From positions 1 through 57,116 of IMG/VR virus record IMGVR_UViG_3300043446_002063: a DNA stretch of 57,116 bases; one strand, given 5' to 3'. Source of the DNA: a virus. Shown here one piece after another: positions 37,601-46,799 of the stretch (positions are counted from its first letter, which is position 1; the number at the start of each line of letters is the position of its first letter). Both the position numbers and the translations under genes were made by a program. Under the pieces are notes generated by a model, which was not told the origin of the DNA, did not search any database, and was given only the letters and a program-made list of their open reading frames with translations.

Positions 37601-40472
37601 TAGTAGCTAAATTGTGTCTATAATTGATAGGAAATTTGCTTAAAAAGTCTTCAGTTAACCCCCAAGAGGGTGCTAAAGCATTGAGTGAGCTTAAGGTAAT
37701 TGTTGTAATGGTTGCATTTATGTTTAATCCGTAAACTGCAGAAGTGCTGCTTACAGATGTATAATTGCCTGCATTATCTGAAATGGCCCATACATATGTT
37801 GTAGAGCTATTATCTACGGACATTCCGCCTAATTGAGTAGATTTTTCTAAATAAAAAACATTACTAGAGCTAGCCGCCCTTACTACAGAGAAAATATTTT
37901 CTCCAGTATTGCAAATTGTTCCCGGATTACCTATGGCATAGTTGGCAGAAGCGTAATTTGCATATGTAATGGCAAAATCTGAGTTTAACATTTTACGACC
38001 CGGAAAGGCATCTAAAGAAAATGAATAAGATGTGCGTACTAATGGATCTAAAGACAAATTCTCTACAAAAACATCTACTGGAATATATGTAAAAATATTA
38101 GATTCTCCGGGAGTAATTTCTAAATAAATAGAACTTAACAAGGTAGCATCTAATCCATTTCCATATTCATATGGAATTTTTACATTACTTTCTTCATAAT
38201 AAGCCTTAATAGGAGTGGTGGCTGGGTCGTAATTGTTGTTAAATTTCCATTTCCAACAAATTTTAGTACCAGAAGGCACATTATAAACTGTTCCATCAAA
38301 TAAAACTCCAGCAGATAAGGCTAAAGTCCGAGTTCTATTAAAATTGTCTAGAGGTTTTAATATGTCTATGTTAAACTTACGATCTTTAAACGGATTAAAA
38401 ACTGACGGGGCACTAGGCAAATATGCTATTTCATTATATTTTGCAGATGAAAGTCTAGCAACAATTGTATTAAGTCCTAAATTAGAAAATTTAACAGTAT
38501 GAGAATCTTCTGCAAAGTTTAAAACTGCAGTTGGGTCTATTTCAAGCAGTTCATTACCACTTAAATCTAAGGTATGCATTCTAGCTTGAATAAACTCTGG
38601 CTCAAAAGACCAATTAATAAAGGTATTTGTTAAGTCTCTTGTAGGAAATCCTGGATCCGCTGTAAGATGGGAACATGAAACTATAAAAATTCCTTGTTCG
38701 TCTTTTATTTTTTCTAAAAATATAGGAGTGCCAGAAGAACTTTGTTTAGAACCAGAAGCTAAATTTACAATAGTGTATTCTGGAGTATCTATAACTCCGA
38801 TGTCAGAGGTTAAAGAAGCTTTTAATGTTAAATTAATTTCACCGTAAGGTGTGCGTGGGTATGAAATTAAAATTTTAGAAGCTGAAATTGCTGGTATAAA
38901 TTGTTCTTCCTTTAAATTATATGGAATATCTAAATCCGGACCATAAAAACATTCTAAAACTTCTAAATCTAATATTTTAGGATACGTCCACTTGCCAGGG
39001 TCTATTGACTTAAGGGCAAAATATTCACTACTTAAACAGTTGGAAGACAAACTATAGGTTAAATAGTCATATTCAGATCCAAAATAAGGACATATTAAAA
39101 TTGCACTGGAATTTATTTTAAAAGATGACAATTTTAATTCAAAATTTAAGTAATTGGAATCTGTTCTTGAATTTAAATTTAACGACGGAGCTAAAACAGA
39201 GGATTTATATGTATAATAATGAGGTGGATAGGTAGTTTTCCATCCAGCTGTAGTGGGTGATATTAAAGTAGACGCTATTTGGGTGTTTAATTGATAATCT
39301 GATCCATTAATTTTAAAGAAAGAAAAGTTTTTAGACCAAGTTTCGCCGTTAAAAAAGTAAAAACTTTCACCCTGATATGTAAAACCTAAAAATGAATACG
39401 GAATTCCAGAAACTGCTGTATAAATTCCATCCTGAGCCACAAAATATTTGCTAGATATTTGTAGGAAAGAAGAACTTAAATTTACAGAAACATTTAGCAA
39501 AGAATTGGCAGAGTTAAAGTAATTTGAGGGGTCAGAATTGTTTTTAAAAATATCTTCAACTAAATAAAAAGTTTGTGAATTTGCTGATAGTTGATTTAAA
39601 TTAACTGTGTAAGAAGGTTTAAATCTTTCAAAGGCAATTGTGTCTTCTCCTGGAAATGTTTGGCTAATAGGGAAGGGGTTTAATTCTGGATTTGGTGTAT
39701 CATATCCAAAATTGTATGAAAAAAATGTAGAATCTGGGCGAATAAAGGTGGTAGGATCCTCTAATATTCTACTTTTAATAGATGGAGTTGGAGTTTTAGA
39801 AAGTAAATCTCCGGGCAATGCTTCTTCATAGGTTAAAAGTGGACTATTAACCCTTAAACGGTTGGCACTTAAATTATATACTATATTAGTAGAAGTGTCG
39901 GCTGGCAGTGGTAAAAAGGTAGGTATAGTTTTTTTGACTAATAAGTGTTGAGAATAAGCATCTTTTTCTGGATTTGAAGTGTCAAAATAATATTTTTGAG
40001 ATTTAACTAAAACTGAGGAAGTGCTTAAAGTCCAACCATCATTTTGTTTTGTTAAACTAACTGGTAAAAGAAAGAGTCGAGTTGGATATAACAAATATGC
40101 AGCATAACGAGCATAAGAAATGTCTGTTTCTGGAGTATAATTTATGTAAAAATAATTAAACTGTGGCCCAATGTCTAAGGTTTTGCGAGTGTTGGCTAAA
40201 TCCCAAGTAAAATAAGCATTATTAGAAGAAACATTTAATCCCCATTGGTTGTATTCTTTAAAAAAAGAAGCTGAAGTTTTGTTGTAAGATAAACTATTAA
40301 TTTGTTTAGAATTTGTAAAATTATTCTTTAAGAAACTATAATAATTTTCAGATTGATAAAAAGGAATTGAAGGAGAAATGGCTCGAGAACAAAGATATGT
40401 AGTGTAGGTTTCTGTGGGCCACGTACTACTTTCACCTACAAATAAAATATTACTAGAAGATAAAGATGCCAT
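34608..40472 (-). CDS. Very large (1954-residue) tail/baseplate-associated protein with propeller domain
   Basis: ATG at 40472. Residues 1 to about 1370 are serine- and asparagine-rich, beta-strand-like sequence with several Ig-like stretches and no recognisable enzyme. About 1380-1480 have a distinctive segment (SLDQINIQPNEWGEADIFN, FPTSVDGWLGANKNHKDRG). About 1490-1760 show NHL-like propeller strands (LYVCDTPRNKIVRVDLDY, VYVLDYNNRCVKEFSSD, LVYILTSELNFYVLDKA). The C-terminal 120 residues include a short helix (REFSKMYKSLAKIADFL) and a Trp/Cys segment (ECPEPFCWSWKS, SPCCNGIKV). Its position right after the gp6 and gp7-candidate genes suggests attachment to the baseplate periphery. Exact function unknown. 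Confidence 0.6.
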   Translation of the reverse strand: MASLSSSNILFVGESSTWPTETYTTYLCSRAISPSIPFYQSENYYSFLKNNFTNSKQINSLSYNKTSASFFKEYNQWGLNVSSNNAYFTWDLANTRKTLDIGPQFNYFYINYTPETDISYARYAAYLLYPTRLFLLPVSLTKQNDGWTLSTSSVLVKSQKYYFDTSNPEKDAYSQHLLVKKTIPTFLPLPADTSTNIVYNLSANRLRVNSPLLTYEEALPGDLLSKTPTPSIKSRILEDPTTFIRPDSTFFSYNFGYDTPNPELNPFPISQTFPGEDTIAFERFKPSYTVNLNQLSANSQTFYLVEDIFKNNSDPSNYFNSANSLLNVSVNLSSSFLQISSKYFVAQDGIYTAVSGIPYSFLGFTYQGESFYFFNGETWSKNFSFFKINGSDYQLNTQIASTLISPTTAGWKTTYPPHYYTYKSSVLAPSLNLNSRTDSNYLNFELKLSSFKINSSAILICPYFGSEYDYLTYSLSSNCLSSEYFALKSIDPGKWTYPKILDLEVLECFYGPDLDIPYNLKEEQFIPAISASKILISYPRTPYGEINLTLKASLTSDIGVIDTPEYTIVNLASGSKQSSSGTPIFLEKIKDEQGIFIVSCSHLTADPGFPTRDLTNTFINWSFEPEFIQARMHTLDLSGNELLEIDPTAVLNFAEDSHTVKFSNLGLNTIVARLSSAKYNEIAYLPSAPSVFNPFKDRKFNIDILKPLDNFNRTRTLALSAGVLFDGTVYNVPSGTKICWKWKFNNNYDPATTPIKAYYEESNVKIPYEYGNGLDATLLSSIYLEITPGESNIFTYIPVDVFVENLSLDPLVRTSYSFSLDAFPGRKMLNSDFAITYANYASANYAIGNPGTICNTGENIFSVVRAASSSNVFYLEKSTQLGGMSVDNSSTTYVWAISDNAGNYTSVSSTSAVYGLNINATITTITLSSLNALAPSWGLTEDFLSKFPINYRHNLATTVTFYTPPASEFNNPLDFNLFPKFSWYIDSNKVKILSADNFSLSQGNSAYDNRLSNTQSYWISANKIFPLYNVFYGSTKTFLSSVSSSVFELEIPVNSDFKNVSGLQIHLQGFNDIIYPNYSLNYVVPENGNLVTKVLQTTAATFSSLISSDVFKNNPTIVPYSGLPTLTFSLCTLSAALDYNRDILIEQSFSTTLSGSPVVPIDNTGTVTYKLSSKFWQTFIEVPAVSGISKLITLSIGDAYEPGYVSPNSVSLINVTPTEMSVKMGITPDTFSNYSSSEYSGERNLWNSLSFYNTVTGYSPQTFFAYTTAITPQLYISDYITTVNSSFYIVYDTAGETPDNQIVLYKTYFDNSGKYVVSYKNEAVYYNFTTPGVYFIRYEIFYSNGQVVTGTFPEPVTVLEEWPQYYQEDIRTLNEDVLVLPYSLDQINIQPNEWGEADIFNTSITRLYECLSYLQGNSQSINTKFPTSVDGWLGANKNHKDRGIAWYTKHFTGQEHLYPYEATTNGQGLAVSEGISFFTNITDLTSFEKYLFVLDDGNLKILLNEYYIPREIIFDNSAEFKNEFISANSICAGENINTLYVCDTPRNKIVRVDLDYDNLLFNFSLNVGSFGSLKEPNKFNSPTLVSYANNSVYVLDYNNRCVKEFSSDLNWIHTYYNSNFETERPLTFAVHSADHLKDLVYILTSELNFYVLDKASLAPVSVIPLPELKTFLSIIYGEYNSEEIIEQIIFEEGGNFIYIKTKDYIFKYTLTGFYIGSLKLDYTIKSIKSYFNKNILAITNKSIVKMQDVTSLFKIGEGLPTNYWSLDQILLKRDDFADDKSYNLSLLKMNQNIKMFRNILNSQFQKFIDPYSKTIYFGLVPISKLDQPTLHPDVENDNIKIAVNELHIPQVLNREFSKMYKSLAKIADFLTIKEAANTRTEGSGAYVECPEPFCWSWKSTSSGNLNIPTVKICGINPITYTELDPNFPLNYAPGKKWSEAVSPCCNGIKVNKLE

Positions 40473-40480
40473 TGTATTTT

Positions 40481-40488
40481 ATATTTAG
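40481..40488 (-). promoter_or_regulatory. T4-late-like promoter element
   Basis: Minus-strand CTAAATAT, eight bases before the ATG at 40472. Confidence 0.4.
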
Positions 40489-40500
40489 ATAAAAAATAAA

Positions 40501-43500
40501 TTACTTCAACAATTTTAATCCTTTATAAAGTTCATAAATTAACATTGTTTCTAAAGTGCCTTCATGATCTAACCAAACTTTAAAAGCAGAAACTGGATAA
40601 CTAATTGTAGTTAAAGGATTATTCCAATCTATTACACCTTCTATTTGTTTGTCATCTGAAGAAGGGACATATTCAAAAAAGCTATAATAATTTTGCCATG
40701 GCTGTTTAAGTTTTAAAAATTGTACTAGAGTATCTAAAGTATATCTTCTATTTTTATTGATACGCCCAGTATATACTAGTTTATAAGAAGATTTTAAAGA
40801 TAAATCTTGTAAAATTAACGGAGTGCCCGCCACCACTGTATAAGAACTAGATATTTTAGAGCCCCTATTATAACCTCCGTTATTGTTGTTTGTAGAATAA
40901 AAAGATTGGCCACCGGTTTCTTTCGAGCCTCTTAAACGAGAAGGGTTAATACTGGCTAAATCCATGAGTCTTTTAATAGAATCAGGATAAAATAGCTGAT
41001 AGTCTTTATTGGGTATGTCTACCATTTCTGATAAATCATACATTTGATCTATATTACATAAATCTATGTCAGTATGATTTAAAACAAAATTACTTATATT
41101 TTCATACAGTCTGGTGCCCCATTCCAAAGCAGAATTTTCATCAAAATTAAAAATATTATTTAAAAATGTATCAAACAAAAAACTACTTTCAGCTAAAGCT
41201 GGTATAAAAGCTAAAGATTTAAAATATTTGCTTAAATTAAAATTTTCATTTATTTTAAATAAATTGTAAGCAGCAGAGTTGTCTACATAAAAATCTAATT
41301 TACGAGAAATGCCAGTAATTTGTGCAGTTCTTGATGTGTCGTTAAAATTGGGTAAGGCTATATTACCATATTTGTTAAGCCATCTAAACCCAGTCCAGTC
41401 ACCCTGGGCCTGGGCAGACTTGTTGTATTTATTATAAAAAGTTAAAAGTTTGTCATTTTGTAATTCAAATACAAAACCTTGAGGATTAATTACAAAAGAA
41501 TTTTCTAAAATATTTGTTTTAGAATTTATTACATAAATTCTGTTTTCTATAGAGTTTATTACATAAACTTTACCTTTAATATCGCAAGCCAAACCATCTA
41601 AAGCTGTAGATTCAGAGTTTGTTAAAAAATCTTGGCTGGTTAAAGTTAATGTTTCAACTTCTAAAATTTCATTTGTAATTTTACCTACCTTATTATAATC
41701 ATAAGTAAACCACAAATTTTGTTCTGGGTCTATTGCTAAATGATTTATATATTTAAAGGGTCCGTAAGATGCTAAGGTGGTGCCATACTGGTTCTTTTTT
41801 TGTATATAATCTGAAGCTTCTCTGTCATTATCACCTATTAGAGACACCCAAAAATTATCATTATTATCACACAAAATTTCTTGAGGTGAACCTATTAAAT
41901 TATTTTGGCTTATAGTGTATAATAAAGTCCCGTATTGATCATATTTTGCTATCATAGCACTATATGGATTGGAATATGTGATATAAGCATTATCGTGTAT
42001 GTCCGTGTCTACACAAGTAGGCACAAAAAGATTAACATCATCTTCTAAAGAATTTGACGGAAATCTAGATTCTTGGTCATAAACAGAGGATAAAAAGGCA
42101 CTTAAAGATAGATTAGATGGAATTGGTAATCCGGTTAATATAGGTGATATAGAATCTATTAAAGGATTAACAGCCAACATGAAAGATCCTTGATTGCTAA
42201 CTTTGATAGTGTAATGAGAGTCTATTAAAGTAATCCATAAATCATTTTTACTGTCTACAGCCATAGTAGCTGGAGAAACTCTATCTTCTATTAAATAAGG
42301 CATTTCATTGTTTATACAAAGCTGATTAATGTCAACTGCACATAAAATTTGACCGTGAGTAGAAACTTTATACAAAAATTGTAAATCTGTGTCTAATAAC
42401 CATGTATGATAAGAAGGAGCTTGGCCAGCTGCTATACTATAAATTCCATGAAAACCACTTAAACCTGTAGTAACTATAGGAACATCAAAAGAATAAATGT
42501 GTGTATTGTTTAAATTTTTTCCAAAAGCTGCTGATAAATTAGATTGGTAAAAGTATTGAACATTAGCTACTTGACCCATTGCCGGGTTAGAAATCCAAAG
42601 ATATGGATTATAATAATTGCCAGACAATGGTGGAACAGGAACAGCTAAAGCAGCAGTAACATGATAACCAAAAGTATTAATATCAGGAATGTTGAAAGTT
42701 CCTTTATAATAACCCGGAACTTTTAAATGGTTAGAATCTAGATATACAATTTCTGGGGTAGGTGCAAATACAGCACTTAAAGAAGATAATCCTATCAATA
42801 AGTCTGGTGGATAATATACACTAGTAAGCTCATCAAATTCATTATAAGCCGAAACTCCTTGAAAATATACTGTGCTTACAGATACTAAACCCGTAGATAT
42901 TTGAACAGTTTGTGTGGAGGTTAGTGGAAAATTGTGTGAAAAACTATTATAAGACAACAATTTAACATTATTTCCATCTACATAATCTTCTTTAACAGTA
43001 TGCTCGTAATACCCGGCATTTATTATTAATGGAATATCTGCTGTAGACCAGCGTGGATTGGAGTGTAAAGAACTTCCGTTTTCAGTTATTTTAAGATAAT
43101 CTGGAGTTCTCCATAAACTTACATAGGGTATAGCTACTTGAGCTAAACTATTAGCAAAACTAGGCAAATAACTAGATCCAGATTTAACAGAAAAATCTTG
43201 AGCCTCAGATGTGTCTAAAGTGGCTATAATAGTTGTGTACGGAGCACCTTCAAAGGCTAAATCAAAATTGTAAATATCATCTGTAAAATAAAAATCTGCG
43301 TAACCCGTAACTCCTACAACTATAGATCCGTTGGAATCTAATTCTCCAGCACTATTTGCTTTAATGATGGTGTCTATAGTTTTGAGTCTTTGAACTGGAT
43401 TACCATCTAAATCATAAAAATTCCATTGTGGTCTTAAAAAAGACCATTTATTAGGAACATCAAGAGGCTGATAAGACTTTGAGAACTGAACTCCCAGATC

Positions 43501-43869
43501 TATATAGTGCTCTTTAGTATTTGCTGAAGAAATATGCAAACGAAAGGGATAACGATTTATATGCCCGGCATATACGGGCGGTGGTATAAAGTGAAAGTAA
43601 ATAGATTCACTTAAAAATAATTTAACAACTACAGTTGAAGAATAGGATACAATTTCACCTTCTGAGCTATAAACTGTTAATGTAACTTCATAGGTACCTG
43701 GGGTTTTGTAAAGGTGAGAAGGAGAATAAATTTTACTAGTAGTGCCGTCACCAAATTGCCAATAAACCCTCTTAACATTGGTGTATGAGGGGCTAATAAC
43801 TGGTGTAAATTTAAAAGTAGTTATATTACTATAACCAACATTTTTATCTTTTAAAAAAGATACAATCAT
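40501..43869 (-). CDS. Large baseplate/tail protein with PKD domain and NHL propeller (gp7-position)
   Basis: 1122 residues. A PKD domain spans about residues 30-85 (VYWQFGDGTTSKIYSPSHLY, GTYEVTLTVYSSEGE). About 465-810 form NHL-like blades (MAVDSKNDLWITLIDSHYTI, ILCDNNDNFWVSLIGD, LAIDPEQNLWFTYDYN, LACDIKGKVYVINSIENRI). The last 220 residues (YPDSIKRLMDLASINPSRLRG, KQPWQNYYSFFEYVPSSDD, GTLETMLIYELYKGLKLLK) look like a distinct anchoring domain. It begins two bases after gp6 stops; T4 has gp7, the 1032-residue wedge initiator, in that place, so a gp7-equivalent wedge role is possible. I see no direct gp7 motif, so this is by position and size only. Confidence 0.6.
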   Translation of the reverse strand: MIVSFLKDKNVGYSNITTFKFTPVISPSYTNVKRVYWQFGDGTTSKIYSPSHLYKTPGTYEVTLTVYSSEGEIVSYSSTVVVKLFLSESIYFHFIPPPVYAGHINRYPFRLHISSANTKEHYIDLGVQFSKSYQPLDVPNKWSFLRPQWNFYDLDGNPVQRLKTIDTIIKANSAGELDSNGSIVVGVTGYADFYFTDDIYNFDLAFEGAPYTTIIATLDTSEAQDFSVKSGSSYLPSFANSLAQVAIPYVSLWRTPDYLKITENGSSLHSNPRWSTADIPLIINAGYYEHTVKEDYVDGNNVKLLSYNSFSHNFPLTSTQTVQISTGLVSVSTVYFQGVSAYNEFDELTSVYYPPDLLIGLSSLSAVFAPTPEIVYLDSNHLKVPGYYKGTFNIPDINTFGYHVTAALAVPVPPLSGNYYNPYLWISNPAMGQVANVQYFYQSNLSAAFGKNLNNTHIYSFDVPIVTTGLSGFHGIYSIAAGQAPSYHTWLLDTDLQFLYKVSTHGQILCAVDINQLCINNEMPYLIEDRVSPATMAVDSKNDLWITLIDSHYTIKVSNQGSFMLAVNPLIDSISPILTGLPIPSNLSLSAFLSSVYDQESRFPSNSLEDDVNLFVPTCVDTDIHDNAYITYSNPYSAMIAKYDQYGTLLYTISQNNLIGSPQEILCDNNDNFWVSLIGDNDREASDYIQKKNQYGTTLASYGPFKYINHLAIDPEQNLWFTYDYNKVGKITNEILEVETLTLTSQDFLTNSESTALDGLACDIKGKVYVINSIENRIYVINSKTNILENSFVINPQGFVFELQNDKLLTFYNKYNKSAQAQGDWTGFRWLNKYGNIALPNFNDTSRTAQITGISRKLDFYVDNSAAYNLFKINENFNLSKYFKSLAFIPALAESSFLFDTFLNNIFNFDENSALEWGTRLYENISNFVLNHTDIDLCNIDQMYDLSEMVDIPNKDYQLFYPDSIKRLMDLASINPSRLRGSKETGGQSFYSTNNNNGGYNRGSKISSSYTVVAGTPLILQDLSLKSSYKLVYTGRINKNRRYTLDTLVQFLKLKQPWQNYYSFFEYVPSSDDKQIEGVIDWNNPLTTISYPVSAFKVWLDHEGTLETMLIYELYKGLKLLK

Positions 43870-43871
43870 AA

Positions 43872-45662
43872 TTAAAATTCTGGTAGATTGACTCCATATC
43901 CAACATCAACAATTTCTATACGATCACTTAAATTGTTGAGACTATATAGAGAAGCAGCCATAAAATCCTCTAAAAAAACTGTTTGTGTAAAAACTCCAAC
44001 ATCATTTAATGGATATTTGGGATTCCATACTAAAAATGATATTTCATTAAGACTTAAACCGGCGTCTGACCTGTATGTTTGTACGTTTTTTACCCCGTCT
44101 ACTGCTAAAATTTCTGTTGTTAATTGTAAGATATTGATGTCTTTACCCAACATTAAAATATCTTTGGAGAAATTTGATTTTATAACATTGATAACATCAA
44201 ATTTAATACTAGCATTGGATCTTTTATTGTTTAAATCTTTAAAAATACGAAGTTTGCTGAGGTTTAATTTTTCAATAGAGGGGGTTTCTCCGGGTACTTG
44301 TACATAAAAATCAAAATTTAAATATTCCGGATCCATTAAAACCACTTGAGATGTAATGTTTTTGTATTTGTTAAATTCAGACAGTACATATTCTTTTTGA
44401 GAAGGTAACAAATACTTTGAATTTTGAGATGGAATAGTATAAACGTAAATGTTGTTAAAATTACAACTACTTCCAAATTTAACTTGATTGTACAAAACCT
44501 GATTATCTAAATGTGGTTGGGACAATCCTATATTATACAAATATTTTATATGATTACTTAAAAACTGTTCATTATTAAACACCTTGGCATTTGCTATAAT
44601 ATTTTTAAAACTTGCATTGGCAAATGCTTCATAGTCTAGTAAGGTAACTAAACGTTTTTGAGATCTAAAAATTTTGGGAGCGTTTTTTCTTATAGAATCT
44701 ACAGATTCTTCTGGTGAATAATTTGTAGAAGGATACGGATTAAATAATTTTACATAATCATATTGTTCATTTGTTAAATATGAGCCATATAAATTTTTAG
44801 TATCTCTTAAAATAGTTTCATATTGAACTGTATTAAACGGAATTAAAGAAGAAGTGTCTAATAAGCCCGAGGCTAAAGTGGGTGAATTAGGGGTTGTTCT
44901 TAAGTAATACACCACAACCTCATCATCTCTATTAAGTTTAGTACCATTTATACCATCTCCAAAAATAATTTCATAGTTTTTATTTGGATTTAATCTGGCT
45001 TCATATATTCGATCTTTAGCACTATAAGCAGAGCGATCTTCTACCCTTTCCCACCTCTCCCAACGAGCACCTTTAGGGCGAACATACACATGAATATTGA
45101 AATGATCTATGTATATGTCTGCTCCGGGTGATATAAATAAAGTTTCATCTTCTATTCCTATTGCTTTGTATAGTGGATATTCTTCAAAAGTACCTTCGTG
45201 TAACAAATAACTATTGTCTGTTTGGGAAAGGGTTTCTAAACCACTTGTAGATTTATAAAAAGTTAAATCTTGAGTTAGAGAAAATGTTAAGTTATTAATT
45301 TGTAAAAAACTAAATCTGGGTATAACATATACATTTTGAGCCAGAGACCCGGTGGCGGTTATATAAAAAGGAACAGTTTGAGAAGTTTTGCCAATGGGAT
45401 TATAGTTTAACAATTTAACTATACGATTCATGTTTTCATATATTTGAGCTTCTGAAAACATGCTCTCCGAAGAAGTGCGGTTTAAATAAAACAATAAAGT
45501 ACCGAAGCTGTAACTTATAATATCTATAAGACTAGACAAATTAGACCCCTCATAATTTTGGTCTGTGAATACTTGACTATCATTTAATTTCTGAATTATT
45601 TTAGATTTTAATTCAGTGGCGTCAAAGGTTAGAAAAGGGTTGGGAATTATAGAATTTGCCAT
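43872..45662 (-). CDS. 6: Baseplate wedge protein, gp6-like
   Basis: 596 residues (T4 gp6 is about 660). The N-terminus (FDATELKSKIIQKLNDSQVF, YEGSNLSSLIDIISYSFG, YLNRTSSESMFSEAQI) has the typical arrangement of gp6/BaseplateJ proteins: a helix pair, then the region that embraces the wedge. ARLNPNKNYEIIFGDGING is the characteristic FGDGxxG core motif. VVLMDPEYLNFDFYVQV and the C-terminal DGVKNVQTY match later strands. In T4, gp6 dimers form the inner ring of the baseplate and trigger sheath contraction. It starts after the gp25 stop in the context TAAATATG without a ribosome binding site and is followed two bases after its stop by the next wedge-region gene. Confidence 0.85.
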   Translation of the reverse strand: MANSIIPNPFLTFDATELKSKIIQKLNDSQVFTDQNYEGSNLSSLIDIISYSFGTLLFYLNRTSSESMFSEAQIYENMNRIVKLLNYNPIGKTSQTVPFYITATGSLAQNVYVIPRFSFLQINNLTFSLTQDLTFYKSTSGLETLSQTDNSYLLHEGTFEEYPLYKAIGIEDETLFISPGADIYIDHFNIHVYVRPKGARWERWERVEDRSAYSAKDRIYEARLNPNKNYEIIFGDGINGTKLNRDDEVVVYYLRTTPNSPTLASGLLDTSSLIPFNTVQYETILRDTKNLYGSYLTNEQYDYVKLFNPYPSTNYSPEESVDSIRKNAPKIFRSQKRLVTLLDYEAFANASFKNIIANAKVFNNEQFLSNHIKYLYNIGLSQPHLDNQVLYNQVKFGSSCNFNNIYVYTIPSQNSKYLLPSQKEYVLSEFNKYKNITSQVVLMDPEYLNFDFYVQVPGETPSIEKLNLSKLRIFKDLNNKRSNASIKFDVINVIKSNFSKDILMLGKDINILQLTTEILAVDGVKNVQTYRSDAGLSLNEISFLVWNPKYPLNDVGVFTQTVFLEDFMAASLYSLNNLSDRIEIVDVGYGVNLPEF

Positions 45663-45664
45663 AT

Positions 45665-46183
45665 TTAAAAGCTAATTATAGTATTGTTTTGGTAACTATT
45701 GTTAATATTAAACTTAATGTTACGAGTCAAATTGTCATTGGTTAATTTATAAATTAATAAAATATCATATTGATTAAAGTCATATTGAGGAGTTACCGCT
45801 ATGTTTAAAACAGTTATGCGTGGTTCTTGTTCCAAGTCTGATAATATTTTTTCACCAATCATTTGAGCCCTAAAATCTGTAATTGGACTAAACAAAAATT
45901 GATCTAAATTGCTACCAAATTTGGGATTTAATATTTTTTGCCCCGGACGGGTGGTAAAGATGTTGTATATAGCGTTGCGAATAGCCATTTCATCATGGTC
46001 TACTGCTATGTCCGCTGTTTTTACTATAGAATCTGAAGACCCAGAAATCGTTGCGGGTTGAAGATCTAGGTGTAAATCTGTATAAATATAAGGTATTTTT
46101 GTAGAAGTGTCTTTAGACAAGTCTACAACGGTATTAGTAGCCAAGCGAGGCTTGACTATATTATCCATGTAAATAGCTGCCAT
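45665..46183 (-). CDS. 25: Baseplate wedge protein, gp25-like
   Basis: 172 residues from ATG at 46183 (MAAIYMDNIVKPR). A TTG start at 46207 is possible in frame but would lie across the promoter element, so it is rejected. Core gp25 features are DEMAIRNAIYNIFTTRPGQ, KFGSNLDQFLFSP and LEQEPRITVLNI, the last containing the EPR motif that contacts the sheath. T4 gp25 is 132 residues; the extra length is N-terminal. gp25 sits with gp6 and gp53 in the inner baseplate and starts sheath polymerisation (established for T4 and pyocins). It is the first gene of a minus-strand tail operon leading into gp6. Confidence 0.88.
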   Translation of the reverse strand: MAAIYMDNIVKPRLATNTVVDLSKDTSTKIPYIYTDLHLDLQPATISGSSDSIVKTADIAVDHDEMAIRNAIYNIFTTRPGQKILNPKFGSNLDQFLFSPITDFRAQMIGEKILSDLEQEPRITVLNIAVTPQYDFNQYDILLIYKLTNDNLTRNIKFNINNSYQNNTIISF

Positions 46184-46188
46184 ATTAT

Positions 46189-46202
46189 GGTAAATATTTA
46201 TG
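46189..46202. promoter_or_regulatory. Bidirectional late-promoter-like palindrome
   Basis: The palindrome TAAATATTTA (46191-46200) reads as GGTAAATA towards the plus-strand gene at 46221 and as CATAAATA towards gp25 at 46183. Both genes are within 25 bases, and no other promoter-like sequence lies in this 37-base gap. Confidence 0.5.
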
Positions 46203-46220
46203 TTCAAAACTCTGTAATGT

Positions 46221-46799
46221 ATGAATCAAAAATATAATCAATTTCAAAATTTGTTTGAAACAGCCTTTTCTCACTTTTCTAACGGGGGATTTCGAGAAGG
46301 TTCTGCTTTGACTTTAAAACCTTCTTTTCTTAAACATCCCTATTGCAAAGATCATTACAGTGGACATGAACCTTTCATGAATTTTTTAAAACAATTGATA
46401 GACAATGAAGTGCTCTTTTTTGTTAAACGTGTAGTTGCACATGGTACTATGCAAAATAGTAAAGATGCAAATAGTAATGAAGGCGCAGGTGATGTCTATT
46501 TGGTTTTGCGTACAGACCCGCGTAAAGTAGAGTGGCCTACAGAATTTGCTGAATTTACTGTGCCCGGCTCTTATGAAGTATTGGCTGTTAAGGATTATGG
46601 TATTAATTTGCCACCATTAGATGGTGTTCCTAATCGTTATGAGCGCCCGTTTGGACAAGATGTACAGGTTTTTAAAATGGAATCATCTGTAAATAATCGT
46701 TCTACAGATGATGAATTGCCCATTAAGAATGTTAAGTTGGATTTTGCCAGTGATCCACAAACACCTAAAATTAAACCGCCTAAAAAGCTTAAGAATTAA
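46221..46799 (+). CDS. Uncharacterised protein, possible head-packaged protein
   Basis: 192 residues, family not recognised. The N-terminus NQFQNLFETAFSHF resembles the short capsid-targeting peptides of T4 internal head proteins (MKTYQEFI-EA type). LFE followed by T fits the (L/I)xE consensus cut by gp21, and QFQNLF resembles FQNFF at the start of the 48836-49303 product. The middle is a compact alpha/beta stretch (VLFFVKRVVAHGTM, AGDVYLVLRTDPRKVEWP) and the C-terminus is lysine- and proline-rich (KIKPPKKLKN), suited to DNA or capsid contact. Plus strand against the tail genes; its stop overlaps the clamp-loader stop by 11 bases. Packaging into the head is inference. Confidence 0.6.
   Translation: MNQKYNQFQNLFETAFSHFSNGGFREGSALTLKPSFLKHPYCKDHYSGHEPFMNFLKQLIDNEVLFFVKRVVAHGTMQNSKDANSNEGAGDVYLVLRTDPRKVEWPTEFAEFTVPGSYEVLAVKDYGINLPPLDGVPNRYERPFGQDVQVFKMESSVNNRSTDDELPIKNVKLDFASDPQTPKIKPPKKLKN

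Noticed and set aside
46184-46207. TTG start extending gp25 by eight codons
   Set aside because: The added codons cover the late-promoter palindrome; ATG at 46183 gives a normal N-terminus.
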